DNA from: Penaeus vannamei
Lineage: Eukaryota; Arthropoda; Malacostraca; Decapoda; Penaeidae
Direction of reading: 5' to 3'
DNA length: 12,500 nucleotides
Assembly: GCF_042767895.1 (NCBI RefSeq)
Contig: NC_091558.1
Span: 39,567,784 to 39,580,283, forward strand
This document shows, piece after piece, positions 1-7,796 of the stretch; the first letter of the stretch is position 1, and every line of letters starts with the position of its first letter. Made by a program: the position numbers and the translations under genes. The notes beneath the pieces are model-generated. The model ran no database searches, was not told the DNA's origin, and saw nothing but the letters and a program-made list of their open reading frames with translations.

Positions 1-106
1 ACTCTTCGAAGACGTAGGCACCCTCTGAAGAACTTATACCAATGTCCTCTTCGGAATAATCCGATGAAATTTCACTGCCGCTGTAGTTTTGTAGTGAGTG
101 CGCCAT
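1..106 (-). CDS. 5' end of a minus-strand protein-coding gene (partial)
   Basis: Read on the minus strand, an ATG at 106-104 opens a frame that stays open for 35 codons to the window edge. The peptide begins MAHSLQNYSGSEISSDYSEE and continues Ser/Glu/Asp-rich, ending in the aromatic patch AYVFEE. Acidic, serine-rich starts followed by a short aromatic-Glu patch are typical of invertebrate proteins carrying a C-terminal P2X7-like zinc-binding domain, and of some transposase-derived genes. That comparison is from memory and is weak evidence for function. I chose this ATG because it is the first in the frame and lies just downstream of promoter-like motifs on the same strand. Product unknown; the short frame could still be chance, but composition and promoter context argue for a real first exon. 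Confidence 0.45.
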   Translation of the reverse strand, partial: MAHSLQNYSGSEISSDYSEEDIGISSSEGAYVFEE

Positions 107-149
107 GTACAATGTATTGAATGCAGAGAATACTGTGATCGTGTTCTGG

Positions 150-192
150 AATTGACGTCACACATCCGGGTTCCGGATTTTCGCGGGAAAAT
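150..192 (-). promoter_or_regulatory. CRE / ETS-like / E2F-like promoter cluster for the minus-strand gene
   Basis: A perfect palindromic cAMP-response element, TGACGTCA, lies at 153-160, about 47 bp upstream of the minus-strand ATG. Next to it are two GGAA/GGAT-core ETS-like motifs within 163-177. An E2F-type site follows: TTTCCCGC reads on the minus strand at 190-183, inside the near-palindrome ATTTTCGCGGGAAAAT (177-192). No TATA box is visible. This grouping is typical of TATA-less promoters of broadly expressed or cell-cycle-linked animal genes. Site identity comes from consensus matching; activity is inferred. Confidence 0.45.
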
Positions 193-560
193 AAAACTTG
201 ACTTCGGAAAATCGAAATAAATCAGTTTGGGGGAATTATTTTCAGATTTCCTTTTTTACTCTTATTAGAGAGATGATTTGCGTGCCAATTCTCCTTTTTT
301 TTTAATTTTCAGTTGTTACTTCACATAAGCCCTTTCTCTCTCTCTCTACCTATTATTAAACAATTCATACGCAGACACGTAAATACACAGATGGTAGATA
401 TCGAACGAGAAAACTACGTGATGATAGATAGAAGTAAAGGTAAGATCCCGGGCAATATCGCGAGATTGTAAAATTTACTGTAGACACACAAATATGAATA
501 ACATGATTATGGATCTAAATGTCACGTATGACAAACCTTGCTATGTGTCATTTTTGGTAA
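193..560. other. AT-rich intergenic sequence, no gene seen
   Basis: AT-rich sequence with a T-run near 293-304 and a short TC microsatellite near 335-347. No open frame with recognisable coding character and no repeat boundary is visible. It probably belongs to the upstream region of the minus-strand gene. Confidence 0.5.
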
Positions 561-899
561 AAAAGTGAAAATGATAGTTGGCAAAGAGAGTATCGGTATA
601 TTATATATGCGAAACTCCATACTCCCACGGAAAGTATCGGCATAAATACATATCCAGCAACGCCCTTTTCTGCCATCAGTGGAATCGGTCAGCAGCGGTC
701 AGCAGCGTGCATTGTCTTTCCATCCGCTGCTGTTCATGCACGCAGACGTGGAATTTTCCTTAATCAAGCTGCTACCTATTTTTAACTTGAACAGCGTCTT
801 TCCTCTTGCCGACAGTCTTTTTGCTTCCCACATCCTCTGTCTTCTCCCTTATGCCGGCCATCCTTCGCATAGACCGCCTGATCTTTCGACCTAACCTGA
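561..899. other. Unassigned sequence, possibly decayed 5' part of LINE A
   Basis: Short overlapping frames exist but none resembles a known protein. A 10-bp tandem repeat (CGGTCAGCAG, just over two copies) lies at 686-707. The last 100 bp may be a degraded endonuclease-domain tail of LINE A, because a frame ending near 930 contains PPRVHSAISSP, which resembles the end of a LINE endonuclease. This is too eroded to assert. Confidence 0.3.
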
Positions 900-926
900 C
901 CTCCCCTTGTTTCCGTTCTCCACCAC

Positions 927-1241
927 GTGTTCACTCCGCTATCTCCTCTCCCCATCCCCACAGCACAACCGGAAATGGAAAACAGAAAGGCCAATTGGCA
1001 AGCCTTTCAGAATGGCATGGTCCACTGTCTTAGATTCTATGAACCCTCACACAGCGAAAACGTGGGCGTACTCGAGGCAAGACTTGTTCAGGCCATAAAC
1101 CAGGCAGCCTCTCAGACCACCCCAAAACTCGCCCATGGTCTAGACGCCTGGCACTGTAATGACGAGAACATGGTCAACATATGCAGAAAAAAACTTCCGA
1201 CGGTAAAGAACTCCCCACAATCATCAGGCACTGCACCCTGA
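927..1241 (+). pseudogene. LINE A pre-RT linker remnant
   Basis: The frame from a non-ATG codon reads through MENRKANWQAFQNGM, the kind of segment that joins the endonuclease and RT domains in LINE ORF2 proteins, where an aromatic 'RKANW' motif is common. It ends in a stop at 1239-1241. RT-like sequence resumes just downstream as FSLGELRKIY and GSAPGSHGIFYP, which corresponds to the usual 'PGxDGI' finger motif with Asp replaced by His. It has no start of its own and is an internal ORF2 fragment, not a gene. Confidence 0.55.
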
Positions 1242-1420
1242 TGATTCGGATGCCATGTTCTCCCTCGGGGAACTAAGAAAAATATATAAAACCAGTTCTG
1301 GATCAGCCCCGGGCTCTCATGGCATTTTCTACCCCATCATTTTACACCTAGGTCTTGCAGGTAAGCTTGCATTCCTGTAGCTCATCGAGAAGTCCTGGCA
1401 AACTTCCATGCTACCCCAGA

Positions 1421-2030
1421 GCTGGAAAAACTGTAATAGTTCCCATCCCAAAGCCAAAGGAACCAGGCAGGTACCACCATCCCATTTCCCTCAGCTGTCT
1501 GGGCAAACGAGACGAGAGGATGGTACTGAATCGGCTCCGATGGAAAATGGGACCGCCTCATGTACACCAGCACGGGTTCACAAGGGGCATGAGCACAACA
1601 CACAACATCGTCACACTCTTAAGCACAATATGCACTACTCCCTCTGTGGTTGTATTCCTAGATCTGGAGAAAGCTTCTGGGCGAGCAAGTCCTTTTACCC
1701 TTCAGGAGACCCTAATCCAGAGGCCCGGATAGGTGACGACTTTCAACAAAAGAAAAGTCAAAGTTAGATTACAAGGTCACCTATCACAGCACATGCCTAT
1801 AGAAAATGTAACGCCACAGGGTTGGGTCCTCAGTCCTTCCCTTTTTACACTCTCATGTCCAGCATCAACATACACCTACCTGCCACAGGGCTGCACAGTC
1901 ATCTCCTCTGGTAAGCACTGCCCCAGTAGAGCCCAGCGTTGTCTAGACCATGTGTTTGAAGTGTTACAAGACGGGTCTAAAGATTTCAGCAACAAAATTA
2001 AAAGCCATGGCTCTGAAAACTAATGTAAAA
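1421..2030 (+). pseudogene. LINE A reverse transcriptase remnant lacking YADD
   Basis: One reading frame with an in-frame TAG at 1730-1732 carries RT landmarks in order. VIVPIPKPKEPGRY is the finger motif; GFTRGMSTTHNI follows. VVFLDLEKA is motif A, with its catalytic Asp codon at 1661-1663. VTPQGWVLSP is motif B, about 1808-1840. Motif C, the YADD box that should follow, is absent: CTVIS (about 1892-1906) runs directly into SGKHCPSRAQRCLDHV, which in related elements lies just after YADD. That suggests a short in-frame deletion of about eight codons between similar 'IS' codons. Without motif C, and with internal stops, the protein would be catalytically dead. Confidence 0.75.
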
Positions 2031-2383
2031 ACACAAAATTCAGTGTTCAAGGCATGGATTTAGAATGAGTTAAGACCTACCAATACTTTGAGGTTTGGTT
2101 AGGCCACACTCACATTCAAAAAAAAGATCCAGCACCTGCTTGGCCGAACAAAGGCAAGGCTGTCTGTCATGAAAGTCATGACCGGGAAACACAGGAGCGG
2201 GACACAAAGTACCTAGTGCAGTCTATGTACATGCCGCCCGTCCTATTGTGGACTTTGCTTCTCTCGCCCTTGTTAGTTGCAGCACTACATTAAGAGACAA
2301 ATTGAAGACAGGTCAAAATGAAACAGTCAGGATCATCCTGGGTGCCCCCAGATGTGCAAGGCCTGCAATCTCCTCATGGAGGC

Positions 2384-2468
<85 letters not shown>

Positions 2469-2535
2469 TATAATATATATATATAATATATATAATATAT
2501 ATATATATTATATATATTATATATATTATATTATA

Positions 2536-2592
<57 letters not shown>

Positions 2593-2651
2593 TTATGAAT
2601 GTATATATATTTACACACACACACACAAACACACAAACACACATATATGTG

Positions 2652-2724
<73 letters not shown>
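2384..2724. repeat. Compound (TA)n / (CA)n microsatellite
   Basis: About 340 bp of nearly pure alternating TA with phase-breaking AATAT units (2430-2540), a (CA)n/AAACAC segment (2613-2642), then TA again to 2724. It contains palindromes able to extrude as hairpins: 12-bp arms around a 4-nt loop at 2582-2609 and the 14-nt palindrome ACACATATATGTGT at 2639-2652. It separates the broken 3' end of LINE A from the broken 5' end of the PLE. Open frames across it, on either strand, are low-complexity Tyr-Ile artefacts. Exact length is probably polymorphic and prone to assembly error. Confidence 0.95.
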
Positions 2725-2725
<1 letters not shown>

Positions 2726-2730
<5 letters not shown>

Positions 2731-4021
2731 TTCATTTGTAAATGAAATTAAACAACTCAACATTGATGATTCTACAATAATGGCAAGCTTTGATGTTGAA
2801 TCTCTATTCACTAACGTTCCTCTGTCAGAAACCACCCAGATTATCACAGATACCACATCTGACGAGTCTTTGTTACACTTTGGTCTCAACAAAAAACAGT
2901 TTAATTCCTTTCTAAATGTTGCCACGAGAGACTCTGTTTTTCTTTCGATAATCAACTTTACACTCAAATTGACGGTGTAGCCATGGGTTCACCCCTCGGC
3001 CCTAGCTATGCTAATACTTTTCTTTGCCATCACGAACGAAATTGGTTAAATAACTGCCCAGATCATTTCAAACCATTTTTTTTACAAAAGATACGTGGAT
3101 GACACGTTTCTTCTTTTCAAACAGCAGTCACACATTGAACAGTTTCTGTCATATCTTAATGAACAACATCCAAACATTAAGTTTACGTGCGAAACAAAAA
3201 AAGAAAACAAACTTTCCTTTCTTGACGCATTGATTTCCAAAGAAAACGGACGTCTCTCTACTTCGGTTTATAGAAAACCTACTTTCACCGGTTTGGGAAT
3301 GAATTATTTAAGTTTCACACCTTTGAAGTATAAAATTAACAGTATAACCACTCTAATTAATAGAGCATTTAATATTTGCTCTACCTGGATCCAATTTGAT
3401 GACGAAATCAAATTCTTAGTCAATTATTTCAATAGCAATGGTTTTCCTGATAACATTTTTTACAAGACCCTAAGATCATTCTTGGATAATAAACTAAGCC
3501 CACCCACAAAAATCCTCACCGCTCACAAAGAAACAAAGTTCATAAAATTACCGTATCTTGGTGATATAAGTTTTACCATTCGAAAACAATTACGTGAAAT
3601 ACTTAAACATTCATTCCCTCAGATCAACTTCAACATTGTCCTTGTCAACCACTATAGTATCAACTCGTTGTTTAGAAAAAGAATGCCTCTGCCTTCAGAA
3701 CTATGTTCGAATATAGTATATATTTTCAATTGTCCTAGATGTAACGCTAGGTATATAGGGGCATCCACTCGATGGCTCAAACATAGAACACTCGAACATA
3801 TGGGCAAATCTATCAGGACGAGCCAACCTCTGAGCAGACCTTCTTTCTCTGCTGTTCGTCAGCATTCACACTCACAAGATCACCCGTTCACTCACAGTGA
3901 TTTTAAAATTCTGTCCACAACATCTAACAAACTTGACCTTCTCATCTCAGAATCCATGTATATCCACAAGATGAAACCTGACCTGAACAATAGTACAGCC
4001 ATTCAGTTGTTTACGGTGTAA
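2726..4021 (+). pseudogene. Penelope-like RT / GIY-YIG endonuclease, truncated with two frameshifts
   Basis: The reverse transcriptase copies element RNA, and the GIY-YIG domain nicks target DNA to prime synthesis. Visible RT landmarks: motif A SFDVESLFTNVP (Asp codon 2792-2794), motif B GVAMGSPLGP (about 2971-3000) and motif C YVDD (3092-3103), all intact. Counting from 3095, the GIY-YIG domain spans about residues 207-300: VY at 208-209, CPRC at 213-216, YIG at 220-222, Arg231, Glu286 in SESMYI, and Asn298. The reading frame slips by one in a T-rich stretch near 2936-2945 and slips back at a T8 run (3076-3083), so the two changes cancel. Together with the missing N-terminus this makes a pseudogene, though the homopolymer slips could be sequencing errors. 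The stop TAA is at 4019-4021. Confidence 0.85.
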
Positions 4022-4217
4022 TTCAACCACCGTAACTAGCACTTCCTCACATGTCTTTGGTATGTCTCACCCTCACCCAAGTTTTACATTTTTTCACTAT
4101 GTTTTTGACTGTTTCTTTTTTGTTCACTTGTTACCGTTTGATTTGCTTACTCTGCTATGAACTATTTTTTACCATTGTTCTTTTTTATCTTATCTAATTT
4201 GTTCTTGTATTCTCTGT
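4022..4217 (+). other. PLE 3' untranslated region
   Basis: T-rich noncoding sequence between the PLE stop codon and the hammerhead-like motif. No open frame of note. The stretch from 4262 to 4302 continues the tail (an ATAAAG, then CT-rich sequence) and ends in TTCTG immediately before the TA repeat. Confidence 0.6.
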
Positions 4218-4261
4218 TTTAGTCTGATGATGGAGAGATAACTCTTCGAAACGTTACTTAA
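4218..4261 (+). ncRNA. Hammerhead-ribozyme-like motif in PLE 3' region
   Basis: The core order matches a type I hammerhead. Stem I 5' strand TTTAGT (4218-4223); invariant CTGATGA (4224-4230); stem II GGAGAG/CTCTTC (4232-4237, 4242-4247) with loop ATAA; invariant GAAA (4248-4251); then CGTT; then stem I 3' strand ACTTAA (4256-4261), five of six pairs. There is no room for an intramolecular stem III, but ACGT (4251-4254) is self-complementary, so two molecules could form it together and leave GUU as the cleavage triplet. PLEs are known to carry hammerheads with tiny stem III. An extra T (4231) between the core and stem II is a defect that may lower activity. Confidence 0.6.
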
Positions 4262-4298
4262 TAAAGATGTTCATCACAGCCCTGGCCCTCCTTTTCAT

Positions 4299-4302
<4 letters not shown>

Positions 4303-4396
<94 letters not shown>

Positions 4397-4414
4397 GGAG
4401 AGAGAGAAAGAGAG
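4303..4414. repeat. (TA)n microsatellite followed by a GA-rich tract
   Basis: Alternating TA runs from 4303 to about 4396, with single interruptions near 4359 and 4388. It passes straight into GGAGAGAGAGAAAGAGAG (4397-4414). It marks the junction between the PLE tail and the next short repeat. Frames translated from it are artefacts. Confidence 0.95.
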
Positions 4415-4508
4415 TGATGAATTGTATTCATGTTGACAAATGTAGGAAAGGTATAAATGAGAATAAATATTTTCATAATACAAGAGATGACCTGTTACGA
4501 TTATATCT
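4415..4508. repeat. Left part of a short dispersed repeat split by LINE B
   Basis: AT-rich unique-looking sequence that ends at the left copy of the LINE B target-site duplication. Its natural continuation is found at 7307 onward, immediately after the right duplication copy, so the pre-insertion repeat was about 4415-4508 plus 7307 to about 7345. It is flanked on both sides by TA-rich sequence. From memory, similar sequence is dispersed in penaeid shrimp DNA near microsatellites; I could not check this. Read on the minus strand, the rejoined repeat has hammerhead-like features. Confidence 0.6.
4497..4508. repeat. Left target-site duplication of LINE B
   Basis: ACGATTATATCT occurs here and again, perfectly, at 7295-7306, exactly flanking the LINE B remnant. 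Perfect 12-bp flanking repeats are the mark of target-primed insertion. Confidence 0.9.
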
Positions 4509-5090
4509 GAAAGTTCCGAAAGTTCCAGGAATGCGTCTGGCGATCTCAACATCTAGTCCTATCTATAGTAGCGCTATATTTATTAAGGACCCAGCATATG
4601 TTCTATGAACTGAACAAATCCAGGCTGGGTCAATGGAACTCCTAAAACTGGAAACTGATCATCTTGTAATAATATCGGCATACAAACCGTCAAATGCGGA
4701 GTTCCGATGGCCATCAGACTTCGATGTATCTTGCAAGAGCCACTTGGTAATTGGGGAATTCAACAGCCACAGTACCCAATGGGGATATAATGAAGATAAC
4801 CAAAATGGAGAAAATGCCATCATGTGGGCCATCAATAATGACCTAACGCTCTTATATGAGAGCAAAGATCCTCCCACCTTCTCCAGTGCCCGTTGGAAGA
4901 GAGGATATAACCCAGACTTAGTCTTGATATCAAATAACAGGAGGCAGGTGTTTCAGAGAAATGTTCTGGATCACATCCCCAGATCCCAGCACCGTCATGT
5001 AGAAGTAAATACACGACCGATTGTAAAACCAATTGCTTTTGATTACCTCCCTAGGTTTAATTTCAATAAAGCAAATTGGGTATCATTATG
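4509..5090 (+). pseudogene. LINE B endonuclease (EEP/APE-like) remnant
   Basis: The APE-like endonuclease of LINE ORF2 nicks target DNA to start reverse transcription. The frame reads PGMRLAISTSSPIYSSAIF, meets an in-frame TGA at 4606-4608, then resumes. From the ATG at 4633, landmarks are GEFNSHSTQWG (residues 41-51; normally GDFN, so the acidic residue is Glu), ARWKRGYNPDLVLIS (86-100) with the Asp near the active site, and IPRSQH (115-120), the place of the usual S-D/Q-H motif. About 60 N-terminal residues of a full domain are missing. The frame shifts near 5080-5090 into the linker. It is not functional. Confidence 0.75.
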
Positions 5091-5417
5091 GAAGAAATGG
5101 AAAGAAGAGCAAATACCATTGCTCCAACACCAGAGAACTATGATGCCTGGATCCGTGATATCTGGACAGCAGCCCAAAATAACATACCTAGAGGCTGTAG
5201 GACAAACTACATCACAGGGCTAAGTCCAGAAACTAAAGAATTGTATGATGAGTATGCTAGACTTTATATTGAAGATCCTTTCAATGAAATGACGATTCAA
5301 TTGGGTGAAACCTTAATGAATGAAATTAGTGAAGAGAGAAAGAAGCGGTGGAATGACATGATAGAAAACAGACGAGCAGAAACAGTAAAAAAGGATGGGC
5401 AACAATCCGGAAATTGA
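5091..5417 (+). pseudogene. LINE B endonuclease-RT linker remnant
   Basis: Reading in a frame shifted from the endonuclease, this segment gives PENYDAWIRDIWTAAQNNIP, RGCRTNYITGL and EERKKRWNDMIENRR. It is the alpha-helical linker typically found between endonuclease and RT in Jockey/I-type ORF2 proteins, where 'IPRG' and a charged helix before a Trp are common. It ends in a stop at 5415-5417. The continuation is recognisable in other frames (LTPNEVAHQLLKNG) just downstream. Confidence 0.65.
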
Positions 5418-6578
5418 ATTCTGAAGGTAAACCAGCAGCCCGGACAACAGCATTAACACCCAACGAGGTTGCACACCAACTTCTTAAAAATGGAAAGCCT
5501 TGATCTAAACCCGCAAAACAAATCAAATCCCATAACAGCATCATCAAAGAATGTATAGACTCTTCCTCATTTTACAATGAAGGAGCTAACATTGGAAATC
5601 AAATCACCGAAAGCAAATAAAGCAATCGGCATTGATGGCATCCACAATGAGACGTAAAAAAAATCTGGGACCAAGGGCAAAGCATTGGCTTCTTTCTCTT
5701 TTCAACCGATGTTTATCATCGCTAAGACCCAAAGAAATGGAAACGGGCTAAGGTTGTATCTCTCCTAAAACCTGGGAAAGACCCAGAGAAACCAGAGAGC
5801 TACCGCCCTATCTCACTCCTGTGTACCTCCTACAAGCTTTTCGAAAAACTACTCCTCAATAGACTAGCTCCATCAGTCGAAGACCAACTCATTGAGGAGC
5901 AAGTTGGCTTCAGAAAAGGGCGCTCCTGTTGTGGCCAAGTTCTTAATCTTGTCCAGTTTATTGAGGATGGATTTGAGAAGAAGCTTAAAACAGGAATAGT
6001 CCTGGTTGACCTCAGAGCAGCTTATGACACGGTCAACCACCGGTGCCTGCTAATGAAAATGGCTAATATGTAGATAAAATGGACACATGGTAAATGTCCT
6101 GAGGCACTTACTCAACAACCGACGATTTTATTTCGAAATGGATGGCAGAAAGAGCAGATGGAGAAGTCAAAAGAACGGACTTCCACAGGGATCAGTGTTA
6201 TCCCCCCCTGCTTTTCAACATCTGGACCAATGACTAACCTTCTTATCCCAACACAAAACGTTTCATCTATGCGGATGATCTCTGTGTTGCCACACAAGCA
6301 AAGAACTTATTGAGGCGACTTTGGCAGAAGCAGATTGAGAGATATTATGAGGATTGGTAACTAAACGCCAACCAGGGAAAACTAAAGTATGTGCCTTCCA
6401 CCTTAATAACCGAGAGGTCTCCCGAAAGCTGAACATCGATTGGAATGGTAAATCCCTCATTCATGACGATCACCCCCACTTACCTGGGTGTAACCCTTGA
6501 TAGAACGCTCTCATTCAGATCACATGTTGAGAGGTTTCGGAAAAAAGGTGTCTTCACGCCTTAATCTTGTGAAAAAAA
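5418..6578 (+). pseudogene. LINE B reverse transcriptase remnant
   Basis: RT motifs appear in order across several frames: IGIDGIHNE (about 5622-5650); LLKPGKDPEKPESYRPISLL (about 5762-5820); VGFRKGRS; motif A VLVDLRAAYDTVNH with Asp codon 6008-6010; motif B GLPQGSVLSP (about 6177-6206); and motif C YADD intact at 6268-6279. A stretch from 5726 to 6070 is open in one frame but has no early ATG. Breaks include stops at 5723, 6071 and after 6355, and a slip in a C7 run inside motif B (6202-6208). YLGVTLDRTLSF (about 6479-6515) marks the start of the thumb. The catalytic residues survive but the reading frame does not. Confidence 0.8.
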
Positions 6579-7289
6579 CTGGCTGGAACAAAATGGGGCA
6601 CGGACCCTAAGACCTTAAGGACAGCTGTCCTGGCTCTGTGCTATTCTACAGCAGAATATTGTACCCCAGTGTGGTCTCGATCCTCACATGCCAACAAAAT
6701 AGACCCAGTACTAAACGAAGCTTACCGCGTGATAACTGGTGCATTGAGACCTGCTCCAGTGAATGTCGTTCATAGACTCTCAGGTATTCCACCTCCAGCC
6801 CTGAGAAGAGAAACAACCACCAGAGTGGAAAAACGCAAGCAAGAGCAAGGCGATCGACACCCACTTTACTCCCACATACCACCCCCGACCAGACTAAGAT
6901 CTAGGAAAAGTTTTACCACAGTCGAAAGGCTGCCTGACGGTATAACTCCAAGGCATTACAGAATGAATAGATGGAGAGAAAAGGAAAACCTGGGACCAGA
7001 ACACCCTACCATACCAATACCGAAAGAAAAACTACCAAAAGGTACAAACCTTGGTAGGAAAGAATGGTGCACCCTTAACCGTGCCAGATCTGGTGTTGGT
7101 AGAACCCGGGATAATTTAACAAAATGGGGCCTTGCCACGTCCACTACGTGTGATTGCGGGTTCCCTATCCAAGATATGGACCATATCCTTTTTAACTATC
7201 CAAGAAACTCTGTCAATATTAGTACACCTGACCTACAAAAGGTCACTTATAGGGCCAAGATATGGATAGAATTCTGGTGTGATACATGA
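6579..7289 (+). pseudogene. LINE B ORF2 C-terminal region with Cys/His tail
   Basis: This is a clean open segment that begins inside the ORF2, without a start codon of its own: LAGTKWGTDPKTLRTA, then YSTAEYCTPVWSRSS, a typical post-RT thumb signature. Further on are ARSGVGRTRDNLTKWG and CDCGFPIQDMDHILFNYP, the small Cys/His-rich tail found at the C-terminus of Jockey-like ORF2 proteins. The usual last Cys is Tyr here (NYP for the expected C-P). No RNase H domain is present between thumb and tail. The stop at 7287-7289 is followed directly by the TGA-repeat tail and the target-site duplication. Confidence 0.75.
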
Positions 7290-7294
7290 TGATG

Positions 7295-7306
7295 ACGATT
7301 ATATCT
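7295..7306. repeat. Right target-site duplication of LINE B
   Basis: Perfect second copy of ACGATTATATCT, immediately after the LINE B tail ATGATGATG. The continuation (TTCATCAG and following) joins naturally to the sequence left of 4508. Confidence 0.9.
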
Positions 7307-7796
7307 TCATCAGAAATACAAGGAGAGAATATCTATATATCTATATAATATATATTCATACATATATACATATGAGTGTTCTATGAGGGAACGTAGCCAC
7401 AATTTATGGACTACACGGAAAGACCATGAAACCCGCATACGCTCGAACGTATGTCTACACACACGGCTGCACAAACACAATGTATATAGTTTAAGAACTT
7501 CAACGTCTGTCCTGCAACAGGATTCGCTCCGTCATAGTGCAGGATCTTGAGCTCCCTCTCTCAAGTGAGCCAGTCTTTGGGTGGCCCCCGTTTGACCGGT
7601 TCATTGGGGTGGGATGACCAAGGGGGTCCTACCAATGATCCTTATCCTGTAGGTTCGATTGCATCCCCTCTGATCTTTCCTAAGGTTTTCCCCTACCCAG
7701 GTGTTTTCTGTGTGTGGCACCCTTGTGTGCTGTGGAGAAGAGAGTCCCAGAGGTTGAGCGATGCCGTGCATGAGTACGTGTGAGGTTTTCAACCTC
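7307..7796. other. Noncoding sequence: repeat remainder, TA-rich patch, then anonymous DNA
   Basis: The first 40 bp complete the short repeat split by LINE B and run into degenerate TA-rich sequence (7333-7372). The remainder has no convincing coding frame. Small hairpins are present: TCCTG/CAGGA around CAA (7510-7522), CTTGAG/CTCAAG (7546-7565) and GAGGTT/AACCTC (7782-7796). GGTTCGATT at 7653-7661 resembles part of a Pol III B box, but no tRNA fold or A box accompanies it. Confidence 0.5.

Larger units (their letters stand above)
900..2383 (+). mobile_element. LINE A: decayed non-LTR retrotransposon ORF2 fragment (Jockey/I group)
   Basis: Scattered frames over this stretch translate into consecutive parts of a LINE ORF2: a pre-RT linker (about 930-1240), the RT fingers and palm (about 1250-2030) and a thumb-like tail (about 2060-2380) ending RIILGAPRCAR. 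The pieces lie in order on the plus strand but are broken by frameshifts and stops. The upstream endonuclease is not recognisable and the 3' end is missing, because the coding remnant stops abruptly where (TA)n begins at 2384. No poly(A) or target-site duplication can be assigned. The Jockey/I placement rests on RT and thumb motif style only. Confidence 0.75.
2725..4303 (+). mobile_element. Penelope-like retroelement, 5'-truncated
   Basis: This stretch encodes the C-terminal two thirds of a PLE protein (RT palm and thumb, linker, GIY-YIG endonuclease), followed by about 280 bp of 3' untranslated sequence. That sequence carries a hammerhead-like motif and ends directly in (TA)n at about 4303. 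The RT fingers and everything N-terminal to motif A are missing, cut off at the (TA)n block ending at 2724. (TA)n at both ends fits insertion into, or association with, TA microsatellites. No pseudo-LTR copy was found at the 5' side, as expected for a truncated copy. Confidence 0.85.
4509..7294 (+). mobile_element. LINE B: 5'-truncated Jockey/I-type non-LTR retrotransposon
   Basis: This is a 2.8-kb insertion bounded by a perfect 12-bp target-site duplication. It contains most of one ORF2 in order on the plus strand: part of the endonuclease, a linker, RT and a C-terminal Cys/His tail, ending at a stop at 7287-7289. The 3' end is GATACATGATGATG, a short TGA-type tail instead of poly(A), as in many I-group and related elements. 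ORF1 and the start of the endonuclease are absent, so the copy was 5'-truncated at insertion. A 9-bp tandem repeat (GAAAGTTCC twice, 4509-4526) sits at the 5' junction. Many later stops and frameshifts show that it is old and dead. Confidence 0.9.

Noticed and set aside
1..15. ACTCTTCGAA at the window start resembling the PLE hammerhead 3' part (4241-4250)
   Set aside because: Only ten bases match, the GAAA core is interrupted, and the same bases are explained by the minus-strand coding frame.
2248..2735. Open frames on both strands over the TA block
   Set aside because: They are Tyr-Ile repeats generated by the microsatellite; only the short flanking parts derive from LINE A or the PLE.
7650..7670. 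tRNA or tRNA-derived SINE from a B-box-like GGTTCGATT
   Set aside because: No matching A box at proper spacing and no cloverleaf.
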